From Caldiserica bacterium UBA646 (GTDB taxonomy: Bacteria > Caldisericota > Caldisericia > Caldisericales > Caldisericaceae), in the NCBI GenBank assembly GCA_002299965.1, contig DBOM01000029.1, positions 855-57,969 on the forward strand: DNA of 57,115 nucleotides, written 5' to 3'. The notes beneath the pieces were generated by a model. It searched no databases. It saw nothing but the letters and a program-made list of their open reading frames with translations, and was not told the origin of the DNA. The position numbers and the translations under genes are program-made. This document shows positions 1 to 9,180 of the stretch, piece after piece (the first letter of the stretch is position 1; every line of letters begins with the position of its first letter).

Positions 1-1380
1 GGAATAGATATTGTGATTAAGGGCGAAAATCTATCTATTCCTTCTTTATCTATGTTAGAGAATCCCGTGAGACTCACAGCCAATTTTACAGGCACAATTG
101 CGGAAAGTGAGAACGCTCTTTTGATTAATCTTCCTCCAATTATTCGTGTGCGGTGGGAACAATTAGGTAGTTCTGTGTCGGTTACTACGGATTTAAATAA
201 CAGGGTTCCCTTTAAAGGGGAGATGAAAGATGATCAAACTTTTATACTGCATTTAGAATTGCCTAAAGTTGGTGAAAAGAGAATAGATTTTTCTAGTACG
301 GGGATTTATGTCTCTGTGGAAAATTTAAATGACAAGGAATATTTGAGTTTAAACGATTTTTTGAATTATTTTAATACAGAACCTATCGTGCAAGATAATA
401 GTGTTAGCATAAGTTTATTTGGAGAAAAAGCAGTAGTTGATAAGAGCAAACTTTTGGAAAAGGATGGAGAATTTTTTATCTCGTTAGATCTTTTTTCAGA
501 AACATTTAATGTTTCAGTTGTTTCCACAGATAAGGTAATTTATATTGATCCGGTGCTAACGGAGTACAAAGAAGAAGATGGAAAGTTTTTGTTTACGTTT
601 TCTGCGCCACCGAAGGTCAAAAAGGAAAAAAGCGACTCGTTATATTTAATTTTCTACGCAGAATGCGGCACGTTTGATATGATTGATTCAAAGGAAAGAA
701 ACGGTGATGATCCGCCTGAAATAAGGATTAAAGTTGGCAAAGCCAGCGAAACTGTTGCTATTAATACGACCGGTACTAAAGTTACTGTTAGTCTCACTGC
801 GAGCAAAAGTGGTTCGCTTGCAGGGAGAATTATTGTGATAGACCCTGGGCACGGAAGTTATTCTGGACCTTATCTAGACGTTGGCGCTACAGGCCCCACT
901 GGTATTAAGGAGGCTGTAATTGTTCTTGACATTGCAAAGAGGTTGAAGAAATTATTGGAAGAAGAGGGAGCCACAGTAATTCTTACGCATGAAGTTCTGG
1001 ATGATCTTAATAACCCAACGCTTGCAGAACGGTGTTCAATGGCGGACAATTCAGGAGGAGATTTATTTATATCTATTCACCTTAATGCGTCAGTTAATAG
1101 GGCGGCACAAGGAACAGAAACATATTATTGGCACAGCGGGTCTTACAATTTTGCTAAAGCTATTCAGGATTCGCTATTAAAAAATTTAAATACCAGGGAT
1201 AGAGGAGTGAAGAAAGGTTACCTTTACGTGTGCAGAAATGTTACCACAATGCCATCTATACTGACAGAAATTTTGTTTGTTTCGAATGTTTATGAAGAAT
1301 CATTGTGCAAAAACTCTTCATTTTTGGATAAAATAGCGGAAGCTTTGAAAGAAGGGATAGAGAGATATTTCAGTGGATAG
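1..1380 (+). CDS. N-acetylmuramoyl-L-alanine amidase (Amidase_3), 5' end outside window
   Basis: Secreted-type zinc amidase that cuts the amide bond between N-acetylmuramic acid and the stem peptide of peptidoglycan. The frame is open from base 1, so the gene begins upstream; the GTG at 13 is only an internal codon. The first part resembles an AMIN domain, followed by a copper-amine-oxidase-N-like segment (about 300-555) that may bind the wall. The catalytic domain begins near 825: DPGHG supplies the first zinc His, IKEAV the Glu ligand, SIHLNA the second His, and TEILFVSN the catalytic Glu. Any signal peptide would lie outside the window. The stop overlaps murI by 8 nt, which fits a cell-wall pair transcribed together. 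Confidence 0.9.
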   Translation, partial: GIDIVIKGENLSIPSLSMLENPVRLTANFTGTIAESENALLINLPPIIRVRWEQLGSSVSVTTDLNNRVPFKGEMKDDQTFILHLELPKVGEKRIDFSSTGIYVSVENLNDKEYLSLNDFLNYFNTEPIVQDNSVSISLFGEKAVVDKSKLLEKDGEFFISLDLFSETFNVSVVSTDKVIYIDPVLTEYKEEDGKFLFTFSAPPKVKKEKSDSLYLIFYAECGTFDMIDSKERNGDDPPEIRIKVGKASETVAINTTGTKVTVSLTASKSGSLAGRIIVIDPGHGSYSGPYLDVGATGPTGIKEAVIVLDIAKRLKKLLEEEGATVILTHEVLDDLNNPTLAERCSMADNSGGDLFISIHLNASVNRAAQGTETYYWHSGSYNFAKAIQDSLLKNLNTRDRGVKKGYLYVCRNVTTMPSILTEILFVSNVYEESLCKNSSFLDKIAEALKEGIERYFSG

Positions 1381-2176
1381 CAAATCTTCTATTGGTATTT
1401 TTGATTCTGGAATTGGAGGCCTTGCTGTTGTAAACACTATTTCGAGGATGCTTAAGCATGAAAGCATTGTATATGTTGCGGATTCAAAAAATTTCCCATA
1501 TGGCACGAAGACAAAGAATCAGATTATACAATTTTCTGAAAGGATTACGCGATTCTTATTAAAAAAAGACGTTAAAGCAATAATTGTTGCTTGTAATACT
1601 GTTTCTTCAATTGCGATGCCTCTCCTGAAAGAGATATCTTATCCTGTACCTGTCTTTGGGATGATACAGTCCGGGGCAATCCTTGCAGTGAAAACAACTA
1701 AAAATAAAAAAGTTGGTGTGATTTCTACTACCCTTACAGCTGCTTCTCATGCATATAAAAAAGAGATACAAAAATTAGATGATAGTATTGAAGTATTTGA
1801 AATAGGCTCCCAAAGAATGGTGAATCTTGTGGAAAATGGCAATAAAACACGCGAACGCGCCTATGAATTAGTAAAAGGAAAATTGCAAAATGTGATTTCT
1901 GCTAAAATAGATACGCTTGTGCTGGGTTGTACGCATTTCCCGTTTCTCGACAAGGTTGTTAAGAGCGTTGTGGGGAAAGATATTAAGGTTGTGGATCCAG
2001 CAGATGAGCTTGTCCTGAAATTGGAAAAATTTTTAAAAGCAAATAGTTTAATAAATAAATCTTTAAGTGTTAATACAAGGACGTTTTTTACAACAGGAAT
2101 GACAGAAGAATTTCTTATCAAGGCCAAACTGTTTCTTGATATTTTTCCAAAAGAAGTACATAAACTGGATGTTTAG
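1373..2176 (+). CDS. murI: Glutamate racemase
   Basis: Interconverts L- and D-glutamate to supply D-Glu for peptidoglycan precursors in the cytoplasm. The protein has 267 residues, the usual length. GIFDSGIGGL lies at residues 8-17, and the two catalytic cysteines are C74 (ACNTVSS) and C186 (LGCTHFPFL). The start is GTG at 1373, overlapping the amidase stop by 8 nt, with a purine-rich stretch in front. The pairing with an amidase supports a wall-synthesis role. No strong terminator follows before the tRNA promoter. Confidence 0.96.
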   Translation: MDSKSSIGIFDSGIGGLAVVNTISRMLKHESIVYVADSKNFPYGTKTKNQIIQFSERITRFLLKKDVKAIIVACNTVSSIAMPLLKEISYPVPVFGMIQSGAILAVKTTKNKKVGVISTTLTAASHAYKKEIQKLDDSIEVFEIGSQRMVNLVENGNKTRERAYELVKGKLQNVISAKIDTLVLGCTHFPFLDKVVKSVVGKDIKVVDPADELVLKLEKFLKANSLINKSLSVNTRTFFTTGMTEEFLIKAKLFLDIFPKEVHKLDV

Positions 2177-2200
2177 ATTTGCCGAAACGGTTAAATATAC

Positions 2201-2228
2201 TTGATTTTTTAACATTTATATATACAAT
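2201..2228 (+). promoter_or_regulatory. Promoter of the tRNA cluster
   Basis: TTGATT (2201-2206), a 16-nt spacer and TACAAT (2223-2228) end 10 nt before tRNA-Pro, so transcription would begin almost at the tRNA 5' end. It fits the housekeeping promoters elsewhere in the window. Confidence 0.55.
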
Positions 2229-2238
2229 ATGTGTTGCT

Positions 2239-2315
2239 CGGGGTGTGGCGTAGTTTGGTAACGCGCATGGTTTGGGACCATGAGACCGGAGGTTCGAATC
2301 CTCTCGCCCCGACCA
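2239..2315 (+). tRNA. tRNA-Pro (UGG)
   Basis: A full cloverleaf can be drawn. The acceptor CGGGGTG pairs with CGCCCCG, the anticodon stem is CATGG/CCATG with loop TTTGGGA (anticodon TGG), the T-loop is GGTTCGAATC, and CCA is encoded. It is the first gene of a tandem tRNA array. Confidence 0.97.
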
Positions 2316-2330
2316 GGTTTAGATTGGGTT

Positions 2331-2407
2331 GCGCCTATAGCTCAGTAGGATAGAGCAACGGATTTCTAATCCGTCGGTCGCAGGTTCAAATCCTGCTAGG
2401 CGCGCCA
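2331..2407 (+). tRNA. tRNA-Arg (UCU)
   Basis: Acceptor GCGCCTA/TAGGCGC; anticodon stem ACGGA/TCCGT with loop TTTCTAA (anticodon TCT). CCA is encoded. It reads AGA, a frequent Arg codon in the neighbouring genes. It closely resembles the two other tRNA-Arg genes of the array. Confidence 0.97.
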
Positions 2408-2416
2408 CTTAGAAAT

Positions 2417-2493
2417 GGTGGGTGTAGCTCAATGGTTAGAGTACCGGACTGTGGCTCCGGATGTTGGGGGTTCAAATCTCCTCACCCACCCCA
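2417..2493 (+). tRNA. tRNA-His (GUG)
   Basis: Acceptor GTGGGTG/CACCCAC, with the extra 5' G (2417) opposite C73 that marks tRNA-His. The anticodon loop is CTGTGGC (anticodon GTG). CCA is encoded at 2491-2493. Confidence 0.96.
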
Positions 2494-2524
2494 TGAATAT
2501 ATTTTTTTTGTATTGAAAAAGGAA

Positions 2525-2601
2525 GCGCCCATAGCTCAGTAGGATAGAGCGGTGGATTCCTAATCCGCAGGCCACAGGTTCAAATCCTGTTGGGCGCACC
2601 A
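2525..2601 (+). tRNA. tRNA-Arg (CCU)
   Basis: Acceptor GCGCCCA/TGGGCGC; anticodon loop TTCCTAA (anticodon CCT), reading AGG. CCA is encoded. Only 3 nt separate it from the next tRNA. Confidence 0.97.
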
Positions 2602-2604
2602 ACG

Positions 2605-2681
2605 GCGCCTATAGCTCAACTGGATAGAGCAACGGACTTCGGATCCGTAGGTTGCAGGTTCAAATCCTGCTAGGCGCGCCA
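2605..2681 (+). tRNA. tRNA-Arg (UCG)
   Basis: Acceptor GCGCCTA/TAGGCGC, identical to the UCU isoacceptor; anticodon stem ACGGA/TCCGT with loop CTTCGGA (anticodon TCG), reading CGA/CGG. CCA is encoded. Confidence 0.96.
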
Positions 2682-2691
2682 TGTGTAAATG

Positions 2692-2767
2692 GGGTCCTTG
2701 GCTCAATTGGTAGAGCAACGGACTCTTAATCCGTAGGTTGCGGGTTCGAGTCCCGCAGGACCCACCA
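2692..2767 (+). tRNA. tRNA-Lys (CUU)
   Basis: Acceptor GGGTCCT/AGGACCC; anticodon loop CTCTTAA (anticodon CTT), reading AAG. CCA is encoded. The next 149 bp (2768-2916) up to tRNA-Leu hold no gene or clear terminator that I can see. Confidence 0.97.
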
Positions 2768-2916
2768 TTTTACGCATGGACTGATGTTGGGTGTGCTATG
2801 TAGAAGTTTAGACCATTTTGCATGCCTCAAATAGAAGAGTTAATGAATTTTTACTTGTGGATATGAATTTTGAGTTCTGAGGGTAAATTGCCTATGTGGT
2901 TATATAGATATAAAGT

Positions 2917-3001
2917 GCGAGGGTGGCGGAATTGGCAGACGCGCTGGACTTAGGATCCAGTGAGGAAACTCATGCGGGTTCAAGTCCCGCCCTTCGCACC
3001 A
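2917..3001 (+). tRNA. tRNA-Leu (UAG)
   Basis: An 85-nt class II tRNA with a long variable arm (TGAGGAAACTCATG). Acceptor GCGAGGG/CCTTCGC includes one G-T pair; the anticodon loop is CTTAGGA (anticodon TAG). CCA is encoded. It ends 26 nt before the tig start with no terminator between, so tRNA-Leu and tig may share a transcript. Confidence 0.97.
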
Positions 3002-3027
3002 TTTTTATTTAGAAAGGAGATATGTAA

Positions 3028-4260
3028 ATGGAATATACAATAAAGGAAAGAACGGGTTCAAAGATTATTTTTACAGCAAAAAATACCAGAGAAGAAATTG
3101 AAAAAGAAAAGAGGGAAGCATATAAAAAGATTGCACAGAAAGTGACAGTTCCCGGATTTAGAAAAGGGAAAGCTCCTTATGAAATGGGCGTTCCTTTTGT
3201 TGGTGAGGGCAGAGTTTTGGAAGAGGCGGTAGATATATTGCTTGAAAAGAATCTTGTAGATTTTTTGGAAAAAGAGAAAGTAAATCCTATTGTTCAGCCT
3301 GATGTAAAAATGGACAAATTAGAAGAAGACGAACTTATCTGCACCTACACCGTCGAATTTCTACCGGAGGTTAATATAGACCTTTCAGAAAAAATTGAAG
3401 TTTTTTATGAAAAACTTGATACAGAAAAAGATGTAGAGGCAAAGCTCAATGAATTACAAGATTCTTTTACAGAGATTGTGCCTGTGGAGAGAGCTATACA
3501 GAACGGAGACATAGTGTCGTTAACCTGGCAGGTGGAAGGGCGTGACAAAGAGCCAAAGAATGATACACTTGAAATAGGTAAAGATAAATTTATTGGAAAT
3601 TTTGATGAAAATATTATTGGGAAGAAAAAAGGCGATAGATTTACTATAGATTTTAAGGATGAAAAGATAGTAATAAATGTGCTTGAAGTGAAGGAAAAAC
3701 ATGTGGCTCCTATTGATGACGACCTTGCAAAACAGGCGGGATATGAAAATCTTGAGCAACTAAAAAAGAAAATTAGAGAAGAAGCTGAAGAAAACAGCAG
3801 ACTTCAAGCCGAAGAGGAGAGAGGGGTAAAGGCATTAAATGTGCTTGCAAATAAACTTGATGTGGAAATCCCAAGCAAGCTTGTTGAGAAGGAAATTGAC
3901 GAGAGAATTCAGAGGGCACAGGATGAATATTTAAAGATAGGCAAAAAAATTGAAGATGCATTAAAAGAAGAAAATAAAACAATGGACAGTTTGAGGGAAG
4001 AAGTTAAAAAAGTTGTGGTAGACAATATTAAAAACGAACTTGTTATGAATGAAGTTATAAAAAAGAGCAATGTTGCCGTTGATGATAACGAAATAGAAGA
4101 AGAGTTTAATAAGCTTCTTGAAGCCAACGGATTAGCGGATAAAAAAGTACCGCTTAATGATAATATCCGGATGGCTATTAAAGATAATATTCTCCGAAAA
4201 AAAGCAATTTTATTCATAAAGGAAAATGCTATAATTAAAAAAAGAGAAGGAGATGAATAA
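3028..4260 (+). CDS. tig: Trigger factor
   Basis: Ribosome-bound chaperone and prolyl isomerase that meets nascent chains at the exit tunnel. It has 410 residues. The ribosome-docking loop GFRKGKAP is at residues 43-50; a FKBP-type PPIase segment follows near residues 155-225, then a helical, charged C-terminal chaperone domain. ATG 3028 has an AAAGGAGA ribosome site 7 nt upstream. It heads a tig-clpP-clpX-lon run, a conserved bacterial order that links folding to proteolysis. Confidence 0.96.
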   Translation: MEYTIKERTGSKIIFTAKNTREEIEKEKREAYKKIAQKVTVPGFRKGKAPYEMGVPFVGEGRVLEEAVDILLEKNLVDFLEKEKVNPIVQPDVKMDKLEEDELICTYTVEFLPEVNIDLSEKIEVFYEKLDTEKDVEAKLNELQDSFTEIVPVERAIQNGDIVSLTWQVEGRDKEPKNDTLEIGKDKFIGNFDENIIGKKKGDRFTIDFKDEKIVINVLEVKEKHVAPIDDDLAKQAGYENLEQLKKKIREEAEENSRLQAEEERGVKALNVLANKLDVEIPSKLVEKEIDERIQRAQDEYLKIGKKIEDALKEENKTMDSLREEVKKVVVDNIKNELVMNEVIKKSNVAVDDNEIEEEFNKLLEANGLADKKVPLNDNIRMAIKDNILRKKAILFIKENAIIKKREGDE

Positions 4261-4261
4261 T

Positions 4262-4870
4262 ATGCCAATGATTCCGTTTGTGATAGAACATACTGGCAGA
4301 GGCGAAAGAAGCTATGATATTTATTCCCGACTGCTGAAGGATAGAATTATATTTCTCACTGGAGCAATTAATGAGGATATTTCGGATCTTATTGTTGCAG
4401 AAATGCTTTTTCTTGAATCGCAAGATCCCACTCAAGATATATATCTTTATATAAACAGTCCCGGGGGAGAGGTAACGCCAGGGATGGCAATTTATGATAC
4501 CATGCAGTATCTAAAATCGCCTGTTTCAACCATTTGTTTAGGTCAAGCAGCGTCTCTCGGTGCAATTATTCTTGCAGCGGGCGAAGCGGGGAAGAGATAT
4601 GCTTTGCCTCATTCGAGGATTATGATTCATCAGCCCTGGGGAGGGGCACAAGGGCAGGCAACAGATGTAGAAATTCAGGCAAGGGAAATAATTAGAATAA
4701 AACGAATTGGCATTGAGATACTTGCGGCTCATACCGGACAGCCTATTAAAAAAGTGCAGGAAGACACAGAAAGGGATTTTTATATGTCTCCTGAAGAGGC
4801 TAAAGAATATGGGATTATTGATGAAATTATCGTAAAATCAAAAGATATTATAGGAGCGAGCAAAAAATGA
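4262..4870 (+). CDS. clpP: ATP-dependent Clp protease proteolytic subunit
   Basis: Serine peptidase that forms the tetradecameric chamber fed by ClpX. The catalytic triad is visible as Ser98 (GQAASLG), His123 (MIHQP) and Asp172 (ERDFY). I choose ATG 4262 (MPMIPFVIEHTGRG) over ATG 4253, because the AAGGAG site in the end of tig (about 4246-4251) is correctly spaced only for 4262 and known ClpP proteins begin MP-IP-VIE. The product is 202 residues. Its stop overlaps clpX. Confidence 0.96.
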   Translation: MPMIPFVIEHTGRGERSYDIYSRLLKDRIIFLTGAINEDISDLIVAEMLFLESQDPTQDIYLYINSPGGEVTPGMAIYDTMQYLKSPVSTICLGQAASLGAIILAAGEAGKRYALPHSRIMIHQPWGGAQGQATDVEIQAREIIRIKRIGIEILAAHTGQPIKKVQEDTERDFYMSPEEAKEYGIIDEIIVKSKDIIGASKK

Positions 4871-6096
4871 ACGAAGTAGAAGAACCAAAGTGCTCGTTTT
4901 GTGGTAAGAAATACGATGAAGTTGAGAGACTTATTGCGGGACCAGGTGGTGTGTATATTTGTGATGAATGTTTGAAACGGGCATATAAACTTGTAGAGGA
5001 TACTAAAAAAAAGAAAAATAAACTGTTTTTAAAGGATGTACCTACGCCATCAGAGATTTATTCTTATTTAGACCAGTACATCATAGGACAGAATGAGGCA
5101 AAAAAAGTTATTTCCGTAGCAGCTTATAATCATTACAAGAGGATTATTGCAAATGAGGAAAATTTTGATGTAGAAAAGAGCAACATTTTATTGATAGGGC
5201 CTACGGGATCTGGAAAGACTTTATTTGCCAAGATACTTTCTCAAATTATAGGCGTACCTCTTTCTATCTCGGATGCTACATCTCTTACTGAGGCAGGGTA
5301 TGTTGGAGAGGATGTCGAGAGTATTGTGCAGAAACTTTTGCAGGCTACTGATTATAAGGTGCAGCTGGCGGAACAAGGCATTATATATATTGACGAAATA
5401 GATAAGATAGCAAGAAAAAGTGATAATCCTTCTATCACACGAGATGTATCCGGAGAGGGTGTTCAACAGGCGTTACTCAAGCTTGTTGAAGGAACGGTCG
5501 CAAATGTCCCTCCTGCTGGTGGAAGAAAACATCCCTATCAAGAATTTATACATGTAAATACAAAAAATATATTATTTATAGGCGGTGGAACGTTTGACGG
5601 CCTGGATTCAATTATAAAGGAACGAGTGAAGGAGAGAAAAATTGGTTTTGCCGCAAAAGACGAAAAAAATATCAAAAAATTAAAGCCAATGCCCCATGAT
5701 TTGCTAAAATTTGGCATGATTCCTGAATTTATAGGTAGGTTTCCAGTTATTGCGCAGCTTAAAGAATTAACAAGAGATGAGCTTGTCAGGATACTATATG
5801 AGCCTAAAAATTCATTAATAGGCCAGTACAAGAAATTTTTTGCAATGGACGGCGTAGAACTTGAGTTTGAAGATGGAGCACTTGGTTGTATTGCAGATGA
5901 ATCTCTTGAATTGGATATTGGAGCAAGAGGATTGAAATCTATATTGGAACAGTATATGGTTGGATTGATGTATCTAATACCGGAAATGAAAAATGTAAAA
6001 AGATGTGTTATTACAAAAGAATTTTTGGCAAATAGAGAAGAAGCAATGCTATTTGATGAAAAGAATAGTAGGGTACACTTACGTAAAACTGCTTAG
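4867..6096 (+). CDS. clpX: ATP-dependent Clp protease ATP-binding subunit ClpX
   Basis: AAA+ unfoldase that recognises tagged substrates and threads them into ClpP. The N-terminal zinc-binding domain has C9, C12, C32 and C35. Walker A GPTGSGKT is at 111-118, the pore loop GYVG at 144-147 and Walker B IIYIDEIDK near 172-180. It has 409 residues, a normal length. ATG 4867 overlaps the clpP stop (ATGA), so the two are translationally coupled. Confidence 0.97.
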   Translation: MNEVEEPKCSFCGKKYDEVERLIAGPGGVYICDECLKRAYKLVEDTKKKKNKLFLKDVPTPSEIYSYLDQYIIGQNEAKKVISVAAYNHYKRIIANEENFDVEKSNILLIGPTGSGKTLFAKILSQIIGVPLSISDATSLTEAGYVGEDVESIVQKLLQATDYKVQLAEQGIIYIDEIDKIARKSDNPSITRDVSGEGVQQALLKLVEGTVANVPPAGGRKHPYQEFIHVNTKNILFIGGGTFDGLDSIIKERVKERKIGFAAKDEKNIKKLKPMPHDLLKFGMIPEFIGRFPVIAQLKELTRDELVRILYEPKNSLIGQYKKFFAMDGVELEFEDGALGCIADESLELDIGARGLKSILEQYMVGLMYLIPEMKNVKRCVITKEFLANREEAMLFDEKNSRVHLRKTA

Positions 6097-6104
6097 GAGG
6101 CACG

Positions 6105-8426
6105 ATGAAGACAGGTTTGAAACAGAGCAATAAATTGCCATTTATTCCGTTAAGAAATATTGTAATCTTTCCTTATATGGTGGTGCCTTTATTTATTGGG
6201 AGAACAAAATCAATTACTGCAATTGATCAAGCATTTGGCAAAGACAAAATGATCGTTGTTGCTGCACAAAAGAACGGGCTGGTAGAGGATCCAGATGAAG
6301 ATGATATTTATAATATTGGCGTTAAAGCAGAGGTATTGCAGCTTCTAAAATTACCCGACGGCTCGTATAGAGTTCTGATTGAGGGCATTCGGCGCGTGAA
6401 AATAACCGAATTTGTTAAGTCTAACGAATTATTGGAAGTTCGCGTAGATACTATTCCCGATGAAGAAACTGAAAAAACGATTCATCAAGATGCTTTGGTA
6501 CGTTTAATTGCAGAGAAGTTTACAACATATATTGGTTTCAATAAAAAAATGTCACAGGATATACTGATAGGTCTTTCCAATATAGATGATGTGGGAAGAT
6601 TTTCTGATGTTGTTGCAGCAAACCTTAACATTGATATAGAAGAGAAGCAGCAAATTTTATCGATGAGTAATCCTGATGAAAGACTTAAAGCGCTTGTGCA
6701 AATTCTTGAAAGAGAAGTTACGATCCTGGAAATTAGCAAAAAAATCGACGAAGAAGTAAAAAGTACAATAGAAAAAAGCCAAAAAGAGTATTTCTTGCGG
6801 GCTAAAATTAAAGAAATTGAAAAGGAATTAGGAGAATCCGGTGAAGAAGTAGGGGAAATCGGTGAGTACAAAAAGAAAATGAAAGGAAGAAAATTTCCTG
6901 CATATATTAAAGATAGAATTGAAGATGAACTGGAGAGACTTAAAAAAATTCCTGTTTTAAGTCCGGAGAGCGCAGTAATAAGAAATTATCTGGATTGGCT
7001 GTTAGAACTCCCGTGGAATAAGCGGACACAGGATAAAATGGATATAAGTGAAGCGAATAAAATACTAAATAAAAATCACTATGGTTTGGAAGATGTTAAA
7101 GAAAGGGTACTCGAATTTCTTGCCGTTAGACAACTTACGAAGAGCATGAAAGGTCCTATTATTTGTTTTGTTGGGCCTCCAGGAGTAGGCAAAACCTCCC
7201 TCGGAAAATCCATAGCGGAGGCATTAGGGAGAAAATTTGTCCGTATGTCTCTTGGTGGAATAAGGGATGAAGCTGAAATAAGAGGCCATAGAAGAACATA
7301 TGTAGGAGCAATGCCCGGGCGCATTATTCAAGGAATAAAGCAGTCAGGTGTTAAAAATCCTGTATTTTTACTTGATGAAATAGACAAAGTAGGTGCAGAT
7401 TTTCGAGGAGATCCTACTGCAGCTCTTCTTGAAGGACTGGATCCAGAACAGAATAATTCTTTTTCTGACCATTATATAGAATTGCCATTTGACCTTTCGG
7501 AAGTCCTCTTTATTACCACTGCTAATATTGTAGATACAATACCTCCTGCGCTGTTTGATAGAATGGAAATAATGTCGCTTCCAGGATATATAGATGAAGA
7601 GAAACTGCGTATTGCAACAGAATTTATTATTCCAAAACAATTGAAATTTCACGGGCTTTCAAAAGAGGATATAGAAATTTCGAAAAAAGCTGTACTGCGT
7701 ATTATAGGAGAATACACAAGAGAAGCCGGGTTGAGAAATTTAGAGCGCTCCTTAATGAAAATTATGAGGAAGGTTGCAAAAAAGAAAGTAGATAAGCATT
7801 TTAAGAAGGTTAAGATTACTGACAAAAATCTGAATGAATATTTGGGAGAGCCGATTTTTGCGGTAGGGATTAAAGAAAAGAAAAGTCAGATAGGTGTTGC
7901 TTGCGGAATGGTAGTAACTCAAGCGGGAGGAGATATTGTATTTATAGAGGCAATAAAAATGCCAGGGAAAGGAAATTTAATTCTTACAGGACAGCTAGGG
8001 GATGTGATGAAAGAGAGTGCTCATGCGGCGTTAAGTTATGTAAGAGCTCATGCAAAAGAATTAGGCGCTCCGGAAGATTTTTCTGATAAATATGATGTGC
8101 ATATACATGTACCTGAAGGAGCAGTACCGAAAGAGGGTCCTTCTGCTGGAATTGCTATTTTTACTGCTCTTATTTCAATAGCTAGAGAAAAGCCTATTAA
8201 CAAGGATGTAGCAATGACAGGAGAAATTACACTAAGGGGCAGGGTGTTGCCTGTTGGTGGGGTGAAAGAAAAAGTATTGGGAGCATATAGAGCTGGGATC
8301 AAAACAATTATTTTACCAAAACAGAATGAAAATGATTTAAAGAAAATTCCTAAGCAAGTAAAAGAAAGACTTGTATTTAAATTTGTTGATAATGTGAAAG
8401 AAGTTGTTGATGAAGTGTTTGAATAA
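6105..8426 (+). CDS. lon: Lon protease
   Basis: Single-chain ATP-dependent protease for damaged and regulatory proteins. It has 773 residues in the classic bacterial LonA layout: N-terminal LAN domain (about 10-200), coiled-coil, AAA+ domain with Walker A GPPGVGKT and the GGIRDEAEIRGHRRTYVGA stretch, and a C-terminal protease domain. The catalytic dyad is Ser680 (KEGPSAG) and Lys723 (GGVKEK). AGGAGG overlapping the clpX stop sits 5 nt before ATG 6105. Confidence 0.97.
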   Translation: MKTGLKQSNKLPFIPLRNIVIFPYMVVPLFIGRTKSITAIDQAFGKDKMIVVAAQKNGLVEDPDEDDIYNIGVKAEVLQLLKLPDGSYRVLIEGIRRVKITEFVKSNELLEVRVDTIPDEETEKTIHQDALVRLIAEKFTTYIGFNKKMSQDILIGLSNIDDVGRFSDVVAANLNIDIEEKQQILSMSNPDERLKALVQILEREVTILEISKKIDEEVKSTIEKSQKEYFLRAKIKEIEKELGESGEEVGEIGEYKKKMKGRKFPAYIKDRIEDELERLKKIPVLSPESAVIRNYLDWLLELPWNKRTQDKMDISEANKILNKNHYGLEDVKERVLEFLAVRQLTKSMKGPIICFVGPPGVGKTSLGKSIAEALGRKFVRMSLGGIRDEAEIRGHRRTYVGAMPGRIIQGIKQSGVKNPVFLLDEIDKVGADFRGDPTAALLEGLDPEQNNSFSDHYIELPFDLSEVLFITTANIVDTIPPALFDRMEIMSLPGYIDEEKLRIATEFIIPKQLKFHGLSKEDIEISKKAVLRIIGEYTREAGLRNLERSLMKIMRKVAKKKVDKHFKKVKITDKNLNEYLGEPIFAVGIKEKKSQIGVACGMVVTQAGGDIVFIEAIKMPGKGNLILTGQLGDVMKESAHAALSYVRAHAKELGAPEDFSDKYDVHIHVPEGAVPKEGPSAGIAIFTALISIAREKPINKDVAMTGEITLRGRVLPVGGVKEKVLGAYRAGIKTIILPKQNENDLKKIPKQVKERLVFKFVDNVKEVVDEVFE

Positions 8427-8487
8427 ATAAAATTTGTCAAACAATGTATAGGGTAGGATAGGCGATTAACGCAAGGTGGTAAGCGAA

Positions 8488-9180
8488 ATGGTTGATATAG
8501 GTAAAGTTTTGCGTGAAGCAAGGGAGAAGAAAAATTTATCCATTCGCGAAGTTGCAGAGCAAACTCTGATACGTGAGTACTATCTTGAAAAAATAGAGAA
8601 TAATGAATTTGACAAATATGACGGGTTTATTCATGCGTATATACGCAAATATGCAACATTTCTATGGCTGAACCCTGTTCCTCTTTCTACTGCATATAAA
8701 GAGCTTTTCAGCGATGAGAAAGGACCAAAGGAACAATTTGTGCCGATATTAAGAAGAAGAAATTATAAAGGCATGATAATTGCTGCAATTGCTATTGTAT
8801 TGATTGTGATTGTTGTGGTATTTTTTTCTATGAAAAAAGCGCCTTTGCAAGAGCCAGATAATTCTCCGGTGCTTACTCCTGTGGAAGAAACAGAACCTAA
8901 CGAAACTACGCCAATTATACCCGACGAAACGGTAGAAGAAGTCATAGAGGGCGTAAATATAATTGTTCATGCAGATGCAAAGTGCTGGGTGGGCGTGACA
9001 ATAGACGGGAAATATACGCAACTGTTTATAAATGGAGGAGAAAGTAGAGAATTCAAAGGGGAGGAGTACATAAAAATTCTTTTTGGCAATGCAAGGCATG
9101 TTTTTGTGACAAAAAACGGACAGAATATAGGACAAGTGAGTGAAAATAAAGATGTAGTGGAGGTTATATATAAACCGTAA
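8488..9180 (+). CDS. RodZ-like helix-turn-helix membrane protein
   Basis: Likely a membrane-anchored cell-shape protein of the RodZ family. Residues 1-70 form a Cro/CI-type HTH of the HTH_25 kind (IGKVLREAREKKNLSIREVA); one transmembrane helix follows near residue 95 (an Ile/Val-rich run), then an acidic Pro/Thr-rich linker and a C-terminal beta domain resembling DUF4115. RodZ binds MreB; no mreB is in the window. ATG 8488 is preferred to GTG 8476 because AAGGTGG (8473-8479) is well placed for it. The 3' end contains the ribosome site for rimO. Confidence 0.75.
   Translation: MVDIGKVLREAREKKNLSIREVAEQTLIREYYLEKIENNEFDKYDGFIHAYIRKYATFLWLNPVPLSTAYKELFSDEKGPKEQFVPILRRRNYKGMIIAAIAIVLIVIVVVFFSMKKAPLQEPDNSPVLTPVEETEPNETTPIIPDETVEEVIEGVNIIVHADAKCWVGVTIDGKYTQLFINGGESREFKGEEYIKILFGNARHVFVTKNGQNIGQVSENKDVVEVIYKP

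Noticed and set aside
2870..2916. Promoter just before tRNA-Leu (TATAAA at 2909)
   Set aside because: The -10-like box ends only 2 nt before the tRNA, and the other candidate pair has a 25-nt spacer.
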